From: Sinorhizobium medicae
GTDB lineage: Bacteria; Pseudomonadota; Alphaproteobacteria; Rhizobiales; Rhizobiaceae
DNA: 64,000 nt
Assembly: GCF_007827695.1 (NCBI RefSeq)
Contig: NZ_VITA01000013.1
Location: 62,001-126,000 of the forward strand
Reading direction: 5' to 3'
This document shows positions 55,361-64,000 of this stretch, piece by piece. The stretch's first letter is position 1, and each line of letters begins with the position of its first letter. The position numbers and the translations under genes were made by a program. The notes under the pieces are model-generated. The model saw only the letters and a program-made list of their open reading frames with translations. It did not search any database and was not told the DNA's origin.

Positions 55361-55561
55361 GACGGCGCTTCCGCAGGAAGCCGCAAGATTGCCGGCGCAA
55401 CCATCATGCGTCTTCGCCGGTCGCCGCTTGCGGAGCATTGCCGCAATGAAGCGCCTCGCGAAGCCCGGCCGGCGGCTCGGCGGCCGGGGCTCGAACGGTT
55501 CGTCCCATCGGCGGTTTCTGGAAGCCATATCGAACAGCAATGCCATTGCCATCATGTCCAT
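55355..55561 (-). CDS. Uncharacterised 68-residue basic protein
   Basis: ATG at 55561 is preceded by a perfect AAGGAG at 55569-55574 with 7-base spacing. The 68-residue product begins MDMMAMALLFDMASRNRRWD and is Arg/Pro rich in the middle (EPFEPRPPSRRPGFARRFIA, then AMLRKRRPAKTH), with two Cys near the C-terminus. It has no recognisable domain and is soluble or peripheral. It is divergent from the LysR-type regulator gene at 55651 across about 90 bases, a layout typical of a LysR target. The strong ribosome-binding site and terminator placement argue that it is real. Confidence 0.62.
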   Translation of the reverse strand: MDMMAMALLFDMASRNRRWDEPFEPRPPSRRPGFARRFIAAMLRKRRPAKTHDGCAGNLAASCGSAVK

Positions 55562-55650
55562 GGTGATGCTCCTTCATGTTCGGGCATCCCCTTTTTTATG
55601 CATCCGAGATTGATTTACATACAGCCAATTACCTCATATGTTTTTCAGCT

Positions 55651-56526
55651 ATGAAAAACCCGGATTGGGATATTTACCGCTGCTTCGTCACGGTAGCGCG
55701 TAGCGGCGGCCTGACCGGGGCGGCGCAGGCGACGGGTCTTAGTCCGGCCACGGTCGGCCGCCGCATGCTGGAGCTGGAGGAGCGCATGGGGCGCTCGCTC
55801 TTCATCCGCAGCCAAACCGGCTATGTGCTGACCGGCGACGGCCGCTTCCTCTTCGAGCAGTTGCAGGAGATGGAGGCGGCGGCCCGCAAGGTCGAAAGCT
55901 GGCAGAAAGAGGGGGAGGGGGCGACGGTCGTCCGCATCGCGGCCGGCACCTGGGTCTCCTGGCTGATTGCCGAGAACTTCCCGGCGATCTGCACGGAACG
56001 GGACGCATTCGGCATTTCGCTGACGATCGGCGAGACGCGCGCCAATCTCGCCTATCGCGAAAGCGATATCGGCATTCGCGCCTTCGAGCCTGAAGAGACC
56101 TATCTCGCCGCGCGGCCGGTCGGCGAAGTCGCCTATGCCGCCTACCGGCAGAAGAACGCGCCAGGCGGAGAGGAGCGCTGGGTTGCAATCGACGAAGAGG
56201 ACGCGATATCGGCCTATCTGAGATGGCCGCATGAGCACGCTGCGGGGCGCATCGTCGCGGCCGTCACCCGTCCTCGCTCGCTTCTGGATCTCGCGCGATC
56301 CGGCGCCGGGCGGGCGGTGCTCCCCTGTTTCGTCGGTGATCTCGATCCGTTGCTCGAACGGGTGGGGGATGAGATAGAGCCGCTCAGGCACCGGCAGTGG
56401 ATCGTCATGAACAACGAGGATCGCCACAGGCGGGATATCCGTACCGTGGTCGACCGCATGACACGCCTCCTGCGCAGCCACACGGATCTATTCGCCGGCA
56501 AGCGGCCGCGGCGCAATTCGGTTTGA
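55651..56526 (+). CDS. LysR-type transcriptional regulator
   Basis: A 291-residue regulator with an N-terminal winged helix-turn-helix (WDIYRCFVTVARSGGLTGAA, then QATGLSPATVGRRMLELEER, about residues 6-45). The effector-binding domain (about 88-290) includes VRIAAGTWVSWLIAENFPAI and ARSGAGRAVLPCFVGDLDPL. ATG at 55651 fits the family start but has no clear ribosome-binding site; an in-frame ATG at 55576 would add 25 unlikely residues. It is divergent from the 68-residue gene, its probable target together with itself. The inducer is unknown. Confidence 0.88.
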   Translation: MKNPDWDIYRCFVTVARSGGLTGAAQATGLSPATVGRRMLELEERMGRSLFIRSQTGYVLTGDGRFLFEQLQEMEAAARKVESWQKEGEGATVVRIAAGTWVSWLIAENFPAICTERDAFGISLTIGETRANLAYRESDIGIRAFEPEETYLAARPVGEVAYAAYRQKNAPGGEERWVAIDEEDAISAYLRWPHEHAAGRIVAAVTRPRSLLDLARSGAGRAVLPCFVGDLDPLLERVGDEIEPLRHRQWIVMNNEDRHRRDIRTVVDRMTRLLRSHTDLFAGKRPRRNSV

Positions 56527-56597
56527 GCCTCCAACCGGGCTGCGGGCCGAAAGCCGCACGCGTTCCTCATGCCGCTTCAGGCCGGCCGATCCTTGTC

Positions 56598-56717
56598 TCA
56601 TCTGCTTCGGTCTCGTGCGGCGCGGGCTTCGCGGGCCGACAGCTTCGGCCTGTTCGATTCGTTGCAGCAGACGGCGCAAAGCATGAGCACCGCGATTGTC
56701 CACGCGATCCCCGCCAT
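56598..56717 (-). CDS. Candidate 39-residue small membrane protein, coupled to the 79-residue gene
   Basis: ATG at 56717 overlaps the TGA of the preceding gene by one base (TGATG), a hallmark of translational coupling, with CAGGGA upstream. The 39 residues are MAGIAWTIAVLMLCAVCCNE, then SNRPKLSAREARAARDRSR: one membrane helix with a Cys-Cys at its end and a basic tail. The pattern is that of a small inner-membrane protein. The operon order would be aceA, the 79-residue gene, then this one. No known family comes to mind, and the evidence is compositional and positional. Confidence 0.45.
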   Translation of the reverse strand: MAGIAWTIAVLMLCAVCCNESNRPKLSAREARAARDRSR

Positions 56718-56956
56718 CAGTGCCGTCCCTGAGTGACGATGACGGGGATCAGCAGGTCGCCCCAGTTGCCGTCTCCGCCGTGATGGCGTGCCGAACGGAC
56801 CAGTTCGACGGAGACGCCCGCATCGACGGCTTTCATCACCGCCTGGTTGAGGCGATGCAGGTCATTGGCGACCATGCGGATTGCGGCCTGTTGCTCTGGT
56901 GTCATGGCCGACGATTGTTCCTCGGCCCGTTCCTTGACGCGTGTCTGTACAGTCAT
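56717..56956 (-). CDS. Uncharacterised 79-residue protein downstream of aceA
   Basis: ATG at 56956 has AAGGAG 7 bases upstream and gives MTVQTRVKERAEEQSSAMTP, then EQQAAIRMVANDLHRLNQAV and a C-terminal GDLLIPVIVTQGRH. An upstream in-frame start at 57070 would overlap the aceA 3' end and adds a Pro-rich non-conserved stretch, so I rejected it. The protein is soluble and helical, with no recognised domain. It starts 111 bases after the aceA stop on the same strand and may be cotranscribed with it. Confidence 0.62.
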   Translation of the reverse strand: MTVQTRVKERAEEQSSAMTPEQQAAIRMVANDLHRLNQAVMKAVDAGVSVELVRSARHHGGDGNWGDLLIPVIVTQGRH

Positions 56957-57066
56957 CTGAGTGCTCCTTTGGGCGATGGTCGCGGGGGCTTCGTTGATAC
57001 CCGCTTCAGTTTCGAGGTCTGGTTCGGGACGCGCGGCGGGGCAGGGGGGCCGCGCGTCCCGCCCGT

Positions 57067-58356
<1,290 letters not shown>

Positions 58357-58423
58357 ACTTGCCTCCTCGTAAAATCTGCAACTTCTTCGACTTGCGTCTC
58401 GCGACAATTGCAGCCGCGAGATC

Positions 58424-58443
58424 ATGTGACAGTTTTTACATTG
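58424..58443 (-). promoter_or_regulatory. Candidate regulator site, aceA side
   Basis: Read on the minus strand, the site carries TGTAAAA-N2-TGTCA, 68-87 bases upstream of the aceA ATG. The same core occurs on the plus strand at 58532. Matching 14 of 20 positions over the aligned windows suggests a shared operator for the divergent XRE regulator. Confidence 0.45.
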
Positions 58444-58507
58444 CGGTGCACGAAGGCGCTATGGAATTCCCGTTTTCGGCTGAGGAAAACGGGTTACCTT
58501 GTCTTGC

Positions 58508-58549
58508 CTTTGACAGTACTGGGAAGTAAAATTGTAAAAGATGTCAAAG
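58508..58549. promoter_or_regulatory. Inverted repeat and candidate regulator site before the XRE gene
   Basis: CTTTGACA (58508-58515) and TGTCAAAG (58542-58549) form a perfect 8-bp inverted repeat. The left arm contains TTGACA, which with a 17-base spacer and TGTAAA (58533) could be the promoter of the gene at 58584. The TGTAAAA-N2-TGTCA core at 58532-58549 overlaps the -10, consistent with autorepression. This is an inference. Confidence 0.45.
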
Positions 58550-58583
58550 CCGAATGCTCGCAGAATATGTAAAAGGAATTACA

Positions 58584-59996
58584 ATGGCGGAGAACAAGAT
58601 CTTTGCCGGGCCGCGTGTCAGACGAATTCGCAACGGCCTTCAGCTGACGCAGACGGCCATGGCCGAGGCGCTTGGCATCTCTCCTTCCTATCTGAACCTG
58701 ATCGAGCGCAACCAGCGGCCGCTGACGGTACAGCTGCTTTTGAAGCTGGCCTCCGTTTACAGGATCGACCTCGAAGAACTTCAGGGTGAGGCGGGCAGCG
58801 GCCTTGCCGAGCTGCGCGAGGTCTTCGCCGATCCGCTGCTTGCCGGCGAACTGCCGGGCGACCAGGAGCTGGTGGAAGTCGCCGAAGCTGCGCCGAACGT
58901 TTCCGGGGGCATCGTCAAACTGCACCGCGCCTATCGCGAACAGGCCGCGCGTCTGAGGGATCTCGCCGCTCTGCTGGCGGATCAGGGGCACATGGCGGCA
59001 CTTGCCGACACACGACTGCCGATGGACGAAGTCCGAGAGGCCTTCGAGGCGCGTCCCAACCACTTCGGCCGAATCGAGGAGGCGGCGGAGGCTCTGCACG
59101 AAAGCCTTTCGCCTGGCGACGATCTTTCAGGGTCAATGAAGGCGTGGCTCAGGAAAGAGCACGGGCTCGCAGTGCGAACGCTGCCGGTGCATGTCATGCC
59201 CACATTGCGCCGCCGATTCGACCGCCATTCCATGCGCCTCTTCATTTCCGAACGCCTGTCTCCCTTCGACCAGCTGCGCGAGATCGCGATCGAAGTGGCT
59301 TCGATCGCGATCCACGAGGCGATTGCCGCCGAGCTCGAGCAGTTCCGCTTCTCCACCGCGGAGGCACGGCGCATCGGCCGTTTCGAGCTCGCGCGCTATG
59401 CCGCTCACGCGCTGATGATGCCCTATGCGGCGTTTCTTGCCGCGGCGCAGCGGGCGAAATACGATGTCGGCGTACTTGCGGCACGTTTCCAGGTCTCGTT
59501 CGAGCAGGCCGCAAACCGCTTGACGATGCTGCAACGGCCAGGGTCCGGTGGGGTCCCGTTCTTTCTCATGGAGGTCGATAGCGCCGGCAACAGGCTGCGT
59601 CGCGCGGGAGCGCAGGCCTTCCCCCATGCCCGCTTCGGTGGCGCCTGTCCCAAGCTCAATGTCCAGGCAGCCTTCGCCGTGCCGGGTCAGCTTCTCGCCG
59701 AGCGCGTCCAGATGCCCGAGGGCGCCGAATTCCTCGTCATTGCCCGGACTGTCGACGGACCGCAGGCCGGCTTCCACGAGCGCGTACGACGCACGGCGAT
59801 CCTCATAGGCTGCGAGGCTGCCTTCGCGAATGAAACGGTCTATGGAGCCGCCGCAGGCCTGCCTGCGATCGCAGTCGGCCCGGCTTGCCGCCTCTGCGAG
59901 CGGCAGGGCTGTCTGGCGCGCGCCGAACCGCCGATCACACGGCCGCTCGGCCTTGACGAAATGGCAACGGGGTTGAGCGTCTTCGACTTTCAGTAA
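58584..59996 (+). CDS. XRE-family regulator of the RamB/ScfR type
   Basis: A 470-residue regulator with an N-terminal XRE helix-turn-helix (PRVRRIRNGLQLTQTAMAEA, then LGISPSYLNLIERNQRPLTV, about 10-50). A central IrrE/DUF955-like helical domain follows (about 190-310, EVASIAIHEAIAAELEQFRF) in which the HExxH zinc motif is absent. The C-terminal DUF2083-type domain has a Cys-rich segment (PACRLCERQGCLARAEPPIT). Members of this family control glyoxylate and short-chain fatty acid genes; RamB lies next to isocitrate lyase in actinobacteria. ATG at 58584 has AAAAGGAA upstream. Divergent aceA is the probable target. Confidence 0.85.
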   Translation: MAENKIFAGPRVRRIRNGLQLTQTAMAEALGISPSYLNLIERNQRPLTVQLLLKLASVYRIDLEELQGEAGSGLAELREVFADPLLAGELPGDQELVEVAEAAPNVSGGIVKLHRAYREQAARLRDLAALLADQGHMAALADTRLPMDEVREAFEARPNHFGRIEEAAEALHESLSPGDDLSGSMKAWLRKEHGLAVRTLPVHVMPTLRRRFDRHSMRLFISERLSPFDQLREIAIEVASIAIHEAIAAELEQFRFSTAEARRIGRFELARYAAHALMMPYAAFLAAAQRAKYDVGVLAARFQVSFEQAANRLTMLQRPGSGGVPFFLMEVDSAGNRLRRAGAQAFPHARFGGACPKLNVQAAFAVPGQLLAERVQMPEGAEFLVIARTVDGPQAGFHERVRRTAILIGCEAAFANETVYGAAAGLPAIAVGPACRLCERQGCLARAEPPITRPLGLDEMATGLSVFDFQ

Positions 59997-60168
59997 GCAG
60001 GTCCGGAAGCGGATAATGAAAGTGCGCGCGTTTTCCGCCGGCATCCCTCTCTAGCTCCTTGAGCTTATCGAGAAAGATGCCTAACCTCGACACCGGCGCG
60101 ATCACAGGCGGGGCATAGCGGCACCGGAAGGATTGCTGTCCAGAGCCGATAAATAAGAGGGGAGTTGT

Positions 60169-61263
60169 ATGTCCAAACTCATCGTCGCAACCCTGACTGC
60201 CGCGGTGCTTGCGGGATCGACCATGCTTGCCTCCGCGCAGGAGCGGGTTGTCAACGTTTACAACTGGTCGGACTATATCGACGACAGCATCCTTGCGGAT
60301 TTCACCAAGGAGACTGGTATCAAGGTCGTCTATGACGTCTTCGACTCCAACGAGATTCTGGAAACCAAGCTGCTCGCCGGCGGTTCCGGCTACGACGTCG
60401 TCGTCCCGACCGCTTATTTCCTACAGCGCCAGATTGCCGCCGGGGTGTTCCAAAAGCTCGACAAGTCGAAACTGCCGAACCTCTCCAACATGTGGGACAT
60501 GGTCATGGAACGTACCGCCCAGTACGATCCGGGCAACGAGTATGCCGTCGACTACATGTGGGGGACGACTGGGATCGGCTATAATGTCGACAAGATGAAG
60601 GAAATTCTCGGCACCGACGAGAAGCCGAACTGGGATGTCATTTTCGACCCGGAGATATCGGCGAAGTTCAAGGACTGCGGCATTCATCTGCTCGACTCGC
60701 CGACGGACATCATGCCCTCGGCGCTGGCCTATCTGGGGCTCAATCCCGACAGCCATGAACAGGCGGATCTCGAAAAGGCAGCCGACCTGCTGATGAAGGT
60801 CCGGCCGAATATCCGCAAGTTCCATTCCTCGGAATATATCAACGCGCTTGCCAATGGTGACATCTGCCTCGCCGTCGGCTTCTCCGGCGACATCTTTCAG
60901 GCGCGCGACAGAGCGGCCGAGGCGAATGCCGGTGTGACGGTCGACTACTCGATACCGGAACAGGGTGCCCAGATGTGGTTCGACATGCTGGCGATCCCCG
61001 CTGATGCGCCGCATGTCGCCGAAGCGCATGAATTCATCAACTACATGATGAAGCCTGAAGTCATCGCCAAGGCGTCGAACTACGTGTTCTACGCCAACGG
61101 CAACAAGGCTTCCCAGCAATTCCTCGACAAGGAAGTGCTCGAAGACACTGCGATCTATCCGTCCGATGCCGTAATGGAGAAACTCTTCACCACGACGCCT
61201 TTCGAGGCCAAGGAACAGAGGGTTTTGACCCGGCTCTGGACCAGGATCGTCACTGGTCAATAA
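60169..61263 (+). CDS. potF: Putrescine/polyamine-binding periplasmic protein PotF
   Basis: PotF is the periplasmic receptor of the PotFGHI polyamine ABC transporter. The 364-residue precursor has a signal peptide (LIVATLTAAVLAGSTMLASA, cleaved near ASA-Q about 23). It carries the family pattern VVNVYNWSDYIDDSILADFT (about 27-46), GYDVVVPTAYFLQRQIAAGV and VDYMWGTTGIGYNVDKMKEI. ATG at 60169 is preceded by GAGGGGAG. A terminator-like hairpin separates it from potG. The sequence fits putrescine binding, but related polyamines are possible. Confidence 0.93.
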   Translation: MSKLIVATLTAAVLAGSTMLASAQERVVNVYNWSDYIDDSILADFTKETGIKVVYDVFDSNEILETKLLAGGSGYDVVVPTAYFLQRQIAAGVFQKLDKSKLPNLSNMWDMVMERTAQYDPGNEYAVDYMWGTTGIGYNVDKMKEILGTDEKPNWDVIFDPEISAKFKDCGIHLLDSPTDIMPSALAYLGLNPDSHEQADLEKAADLLMKVRPNIRKFHSSEYINALANGDICLAVGFSGDIFQARDRAAEANAGVTVDYSIPEQGAQMWFDMLAIPADAPHVAEAHEFINYMMKPEVIAKASNYVFYANGNKASQQFLDKEVLEDTAIYPSDAVMEKLFTTTPFEAKEQRVLTRLWTRIVTGQ

Positions 61264-61275
61264 AGAGCGGAGACG

Positions 61276-61310
61276 AATTGCCCGGACCGTAAGATCCGGG
61301 CAATTTTCTT
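61276..61310 (+). terminator. Attenuator-like terminator between potF and potG
   Basis: A perfect 11-bp stem (AATTGCCCGGA pairing with TCCGGGCAATT) with an 8-base loop runs into TTTTCTT, 12 bases past the potF stop. A second hairpin (GCAGGATG at 61314 with CATCCTGC at 61339) follows directly. It would make potF-only transcripts abundant relative to potGHI. Confidence 0.8.
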
Positions 61311-61415
61311 GGAGCAGGATGGTACAGACGAGAAGCGTCATCCTGCCCGCTTCCGCTCCGACTCTTGACGCGTGGGCCGGCTGAACGCGCCTGCGGCTGT
61401 GGCATTCGAGGATAG

Positions 61416-62561
61416 ATGATGAAGTCTCTCGGCAGTATCCGGCGTTCTTTCGCACCATGGGCGGACCCCGCCTCCAAACCATTCATTTCCTTCAAGAACG
61501 TTACCAAGAAATTCGGTGACTTCACCGCCGTAGACGATCTCTCGCTGAATATCTACACGCGCGAATTCTTCGCCCTGCTCGGTGCTTCGGGCTGCGGCAA
61601 ATCCACCCTCCTGCGCATGCTGGCGGGTTTCGAGCAGCCGACATCAGGCGAAATCATTCTCGACGGACAGAGCCTCACAGGCATCCCGCCCTACCGGCGT
61701 CCGGTCAATATGATGTTCCAGTCCTATGCGCTGTTCCCGCACATGACGGTCGAAAACAACGTCGCCTTCGGCCTGAAGCAGGACCGAATGCCGAAGGCTG
61801 ATATCGCCGAACGCGTCGCGCAGATGCTGAAGCTCGTCAAGCTCGAGAAGTTCGCCAAGCGCAAGCCGCACCAGCTTTCCGGCGGCCAGCGCCAACGCGT
61901 CGCCCTTGCCCGTTCGCTGGCCAAGCGACCGAAGGTATTGTTGCTCGACGAGCCGCTCGGTGCACTCGACAAGAAACTGCGCGAAGAAACGCAGTTCGAA
62001 CTGATGGATCTGCAGCAGGAACTCGGCCTGACCTTCGTCGTCGTCACCCATGATCAGGAAGAGGCTATGACCATGGCTGACCGTATCGCCGTCATGAGCC
62101 ACGGCAAGGTCGTCCAGGTGGCGACGCCCGCTGAAATCTACGAAGCGCCAAATTCGCGTTTCGTTGCCGATTTCATCGGCGATGTGAACATATTCGACGG
62201 GTCGGTGACCTCGGCCGGAGACGGTTATGTCGTCATCGAGACGACAGGCGCAATTTCGGTGCGGATGGCATCGGCGGAGAAGCCGGCGAAGGGCGCCAGG
62301 GCCGCGGTGGCCATACGGCCCGAGAAGATCAGACTAAGCCGCCAGGCGCCTGCGCATGCGCCGACCAATGCTGCCGAAGGCGAGATATGGGACATAGGCT
62401 ATCTCGGCGACATGACGGTTTTTCACATCCGGCTGAAGGACGGCAAGGTCATCAAGGCATCGTCGCTGAACGCCGTGCGGGCGGTCGAGGATCCTCTTGG
62501 CTATGACCAGCAGGTCTGGGTCTCCTTCGGTGAAGATGCAGGCGTCGTATTGAAGGATTGA
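61416..62561 (+). CDS. potG: Polyamine ABC transporter ATPase PotG
   Basis: PotG is the ATP-hydrolysing subunit. The 381-residue protein has Walker A (GASGCGKST, about 53-61), signature LSGGQRQRVALARSLAKRPK (about 154-173), Walker B with D-loop (VLLLDEPLGALDKKLREE) and H-loop VTHDQEEAMTMADRIAV. A C-terminal TOBE region follows (AAVAIRPEKIRLSRQAP). GAGGAT precedes the paired ATGs at 61416 and 61419, and either may be used. It starts 152 bases after potF and is followed by potH after 4 bases. Confidence 0.94.
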   Translation: MMKSLGSIRRSFAPWADPASKPFISFKNVTKKFGDFTAVDDLSLNIYTREFFALLGASGCGKSTLLRMLAGFEQPTSGEIILDGQSLTGIPPYRRPVNMMFQSYALFPHMTVENNVAFGLKQDRMPKADIAERVAQMLKLVKLEKFAKRKPHQLSGGQRQRVALARSLAKRPKVLLLDEPLGALDKKLREETQFELMDLQQELGLTFVVVTHDQEEAMTMADRIAVMSHGKVVQVATPAEIYEAPNSRFVADFIGDVNIFDGSVTSAGDGYVVIETTGAISVRMASAEKPAKGARAAVAIRPEKIRLSRQAPAHAPTNAAEGEIWDIGYLGDMTVFHIRLKDGKVIKASSLNAVRAVEDPLGYDQQVWVSFGEDAGVVLKD

Positions 62562-62565
62562 AGCC

Positions 62566-63477
62566 ATGGCGAAACTTGCCTCAGCCTTTGTCAGCCGCCT
62601 GGTCATCATCATTCCTTATGCCTGGCTGCTGTTCTTCTTCCTGATCCCCTTCTTCATCGTCTTCCGCATTTCGCTGTCGCAGACGGCCGTGGCGATGCCG
62701 CCCTACATGCCGGTCTTCGACCTGGCGGGCGGCCTTTCCGGTATTGCGCAGAAGCTGCGGGAATTCTCTCTCGACAATTACGTATGGCTGACGGAGGACG
62801 CGCTCTATTTCAACGCTTACGTGTCCAGTGTCGTTATCGCCGCGATCTCGACCTTTCTGACGCTCCTGATTGGATATCCGATTGCCTACGGCATGGCGAA
62901 GGCGCCGCGCTCGTTGCGGCCCACGCTGCTGATGATGGTGATCCTGCCGTTCTGGACGAGCTTTCTGATCCGCGTCTATGCCTGGATCGCCATCCTGAAA
63001 CCGGAGGGCCTGCTCAATCAGTTTTTATCGACCCTCGGCCTGATCGATCAGCCGCTGATTATTCTCAATACCAACTGGGCGATCTATATCGGCATCGTCT
63101 ATTCCTATCTCCCCTTCATGGTGCTGCCGATCTACTCGGCTCTGGAGAAGATGGACCTTTCGCTGACGGAGGCTGCGCAGGATCTCGGCTGCACGCCGGC
63201 CGCCGCGTTCTGGCGCGTGACCTTTCCCCTGTCCCTGCCCGGCGTCGTCGCGGGCTGCCTGCTCGTATTCATTCCCGCCGTCGGCGAATTCGTCATTCCC
63301 GATCTCCTCGGCGGTTCGGAGACGCTGATGATCGGCAAGACTTTGTGGAGCGAGTTCAACTCCAACCGCGATTGGCCCGTATCGTCGGCAGTGGCGATCA
63401 TCCTGCTGATGATCCTGGTGATACCGATCGTATATTTCCAGAACATCCAGGCCAAAGCCGACGGCGAGGGAAGGTGA
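62566..63477 (+). CDS. potH: Polyamine ABC transporter permease PotH
   Basis: PotH is an inner-membrane permease subunit. The 303-residue protein has about six membrane helices (first LVIIIPYAWLLFFFLIPFFI, about 12-31) and the permease EAA-type loop LTEAAQDLGCTPAAAFWRVT (about 201-220). The FIPAVGEFVIPDLLGGSETL segment is typical of PotB/PotH. It follows potG by 4 bases and precedes potI by 3. Confidence 0.94.
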   Translation: MAKLASAFVSRLVIIIPYAWLLFFFLIPFFIVFRISLSQTAVAMPPYMPVFDLAGGLSGIAQKLREFSLDNYVWLTEDALYFNAYVSSVVIAAISTFLTLLIGYPIAYGMAKAPRSLRPTLLMMVILPFWTSFLIRVYAWIAILKPEGLLNQFLSTLGLIDQPLIILNTNWAIYIGIVYSYLPFMVLPIYSALEKMDLSLTEAAQDLGCTPAAAFWRVTFPLSLPGVVAGCLLVFIPAVGEFVIPDLLGGSETLMIGKTLWSEFNSNRDWPVSSAVAIILLMILVIPIVYFQNIQAKADGEGR

Positions 63478-63480
63478 GAC

Positions 63481-64000
63481 ATGGAAAAGTGGTCACGATT
63501 CAATATCGCCTCCGTCGTTCTCGGCTTCGGCTTTCTCTATCTGCCGATCGTGCTCCTGGTGATCTTCTCCTTCAACGAGTCGAAGCTGGTAACGGTCTGG
63601 GCGGGGTTTTCCACCAAGTGGTACGGCCAGCTCTGGCAGAATCAAAGCCTTCTGGACGCGGCATGGGTCACGATCCGGGTCGCACTCCTTTCGGCAACCT
63701 GCGCGACCGTGCTGGGAACGATGGCCGCGCTCGCGCTGGTGCGCTACACCCGCTTCCGCGGGCGCGTTCTCTTTTCCGGCATGGTCTATGCGCCCCTGGT
63801 GATGCCGGAAGTGATAACCGGACTCTCGCTGCTTCTTCTCTTCGTGGCGATCGGGTTTGACCGTGGCTTCTGGACGATCACGCTCGCCCACATCACCTTC
63901 ACCATGTGTTTCGTCGCGGTCGTCGTGCAGTCGCGTCTTCTGAGCTTCGATCAGTCGATCGAGGAGGCCGCGCTCGATCTCGGCGCGACGCCGGTCAGGA
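63481..64000 (+). CDS. potI: Polyamine ABC transporter permease PotI (3' truncated by window edge)
   Basis: ATG at 63481 opens a frame that stays open to the window end (173 codons). It begins MEKWSRFNIASVVLGFGFLY with a first membrane helix, then PIVLLVIFSFNESKLVTVW, a PotC/PotI hallmark. Further helices include LFSGMVYAPLVMPEVITGLS and HITFTMCFVAVVVQSRLLSF, and the EAA loop begins at the edge (IEEAALDLGATPVR). It is the second permease of the PotFGHI system. About 100 C-terminal residues lie outside the window. Confidence 0.92.
   Translation, partial: MEKWSRFNIASVVLGFGFLYLPIVLLVIFSFNESKLVTVWAGFSTKWYGQLWQNQSLLDAAWVTIRVALLSATCATVLGTMAALALVRYTRFRGRVLFSGMVYAPLVMPEVITGLSLLLLFVAIGFDRGFWTITLAHITFTMCFVAVVVQSRLLSFDQSIEEAALDLGATPVR

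Overview
This window comes from the chromosome of a Sinorhizobium/Ensifer-type alphaproteobacterium, very close to S. meliloti in gene content and order. The evidence is the rhizobial flagellar cluster with four tandem flagellins (flaA-flaB-flaD-flaC), the rhizobia-specific motility genes motC, motE and rem, the alpha-glucoside operon aglR/aglEFGAK, and a zwf-pgl-edd operon. GC content is uniformly high. I see no insertion sequences, prophage genes, tRNA or rRNA genes, CRISPR arrays, frameshifts or obvious pseudogenes. Both ends cut genes: motA on the left, potI on the right.

Layout. (1) 1-10395: 3'-truncated motA, then divergently a DUF1217-type gene, flgF, fliI, a membrane protein, flgBC, fliE, flgG, flgA, flgI, motE, flgH, fliL and fliP. 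(2) 10396-16437: four flagellin genes, each with its own upstream region and terminator. (3) 16438-22437: a FliH-like gene, motB, motC, fliK, a secreted lytic transglycosylase and the orphan regulator rem. (4) 22527-32891: flgE, flgK, flgL, flaF, flbT, flgD, fliQ, flhA, fliR, then four poorly characterised genes that look like FliJ-like, FlgJ rod-binding, FlgN-like and a second FliL-like protein. (5) 32937-35177: a GT2 glycosyltransferase and folD. (6) 35204-43540: aglR divergent from aglE-F-G-A-K, then a degenerate PilZ-like gene. (7) 43707-47807: edd, pgl and zwf on the minus strand (Entner-Doudoroff). (8) 48013-50752: a puuA/puuB-like gamma-glutamylputrescine pair, divergent from a BaiN/HI0933-family flavoprotein gene. 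(9) 52062-56526: a long intergenic region with a candidate small membrane protein, a chemoreceptor with a very large periplasmic domain (McpZ type), a 68-codon gene and a divergent LysR-type regulator. (10) 56598-59996: isocitrate lyase aceA followed by two small coupled genes, divergent from a RamB/ScfR-type XRE regulator. (11) 60169-64000: potF-potG-potH-potI polyamine ABC transporter.

How the parts fit. Regions 1-4 encode most of a flagellum: rod, hook, rings, export gate, filament and stator accessory proteins, plus the class III activator Rem and the flagellin post-transcriptional pair FlaF/FlbT. Several export-chaperone roles with no named gene here (FliH, FliJ, FlgN) appear to be filled by anonymous genes. 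Regions 6-7 form a carbon route: alpha-glucosides are imported by AglEFGK and hydrolysed by AglA, and glucose 6-phosphate then runs through Zwf, Pgl and Edd. Regions 8 and 11 could together import and degrade putrescine.

The main non-coding signals are a repeated leader element and a CtrA-like box upstream of all four flagellin genes; a CtrA-like box and a hairpin upstream of rem; a pair of AglR palindromes; intrinsic-terminator-like hairpins just after both binding-protein genes (aglE, potF); and a repeated motif in the aceA/XRE intergenic region. No wholly unprecedented multi-gene system is evident. The strongest novelty candidates are the unnamed flagellar genes, the small-protein genes and these regulatory elements.
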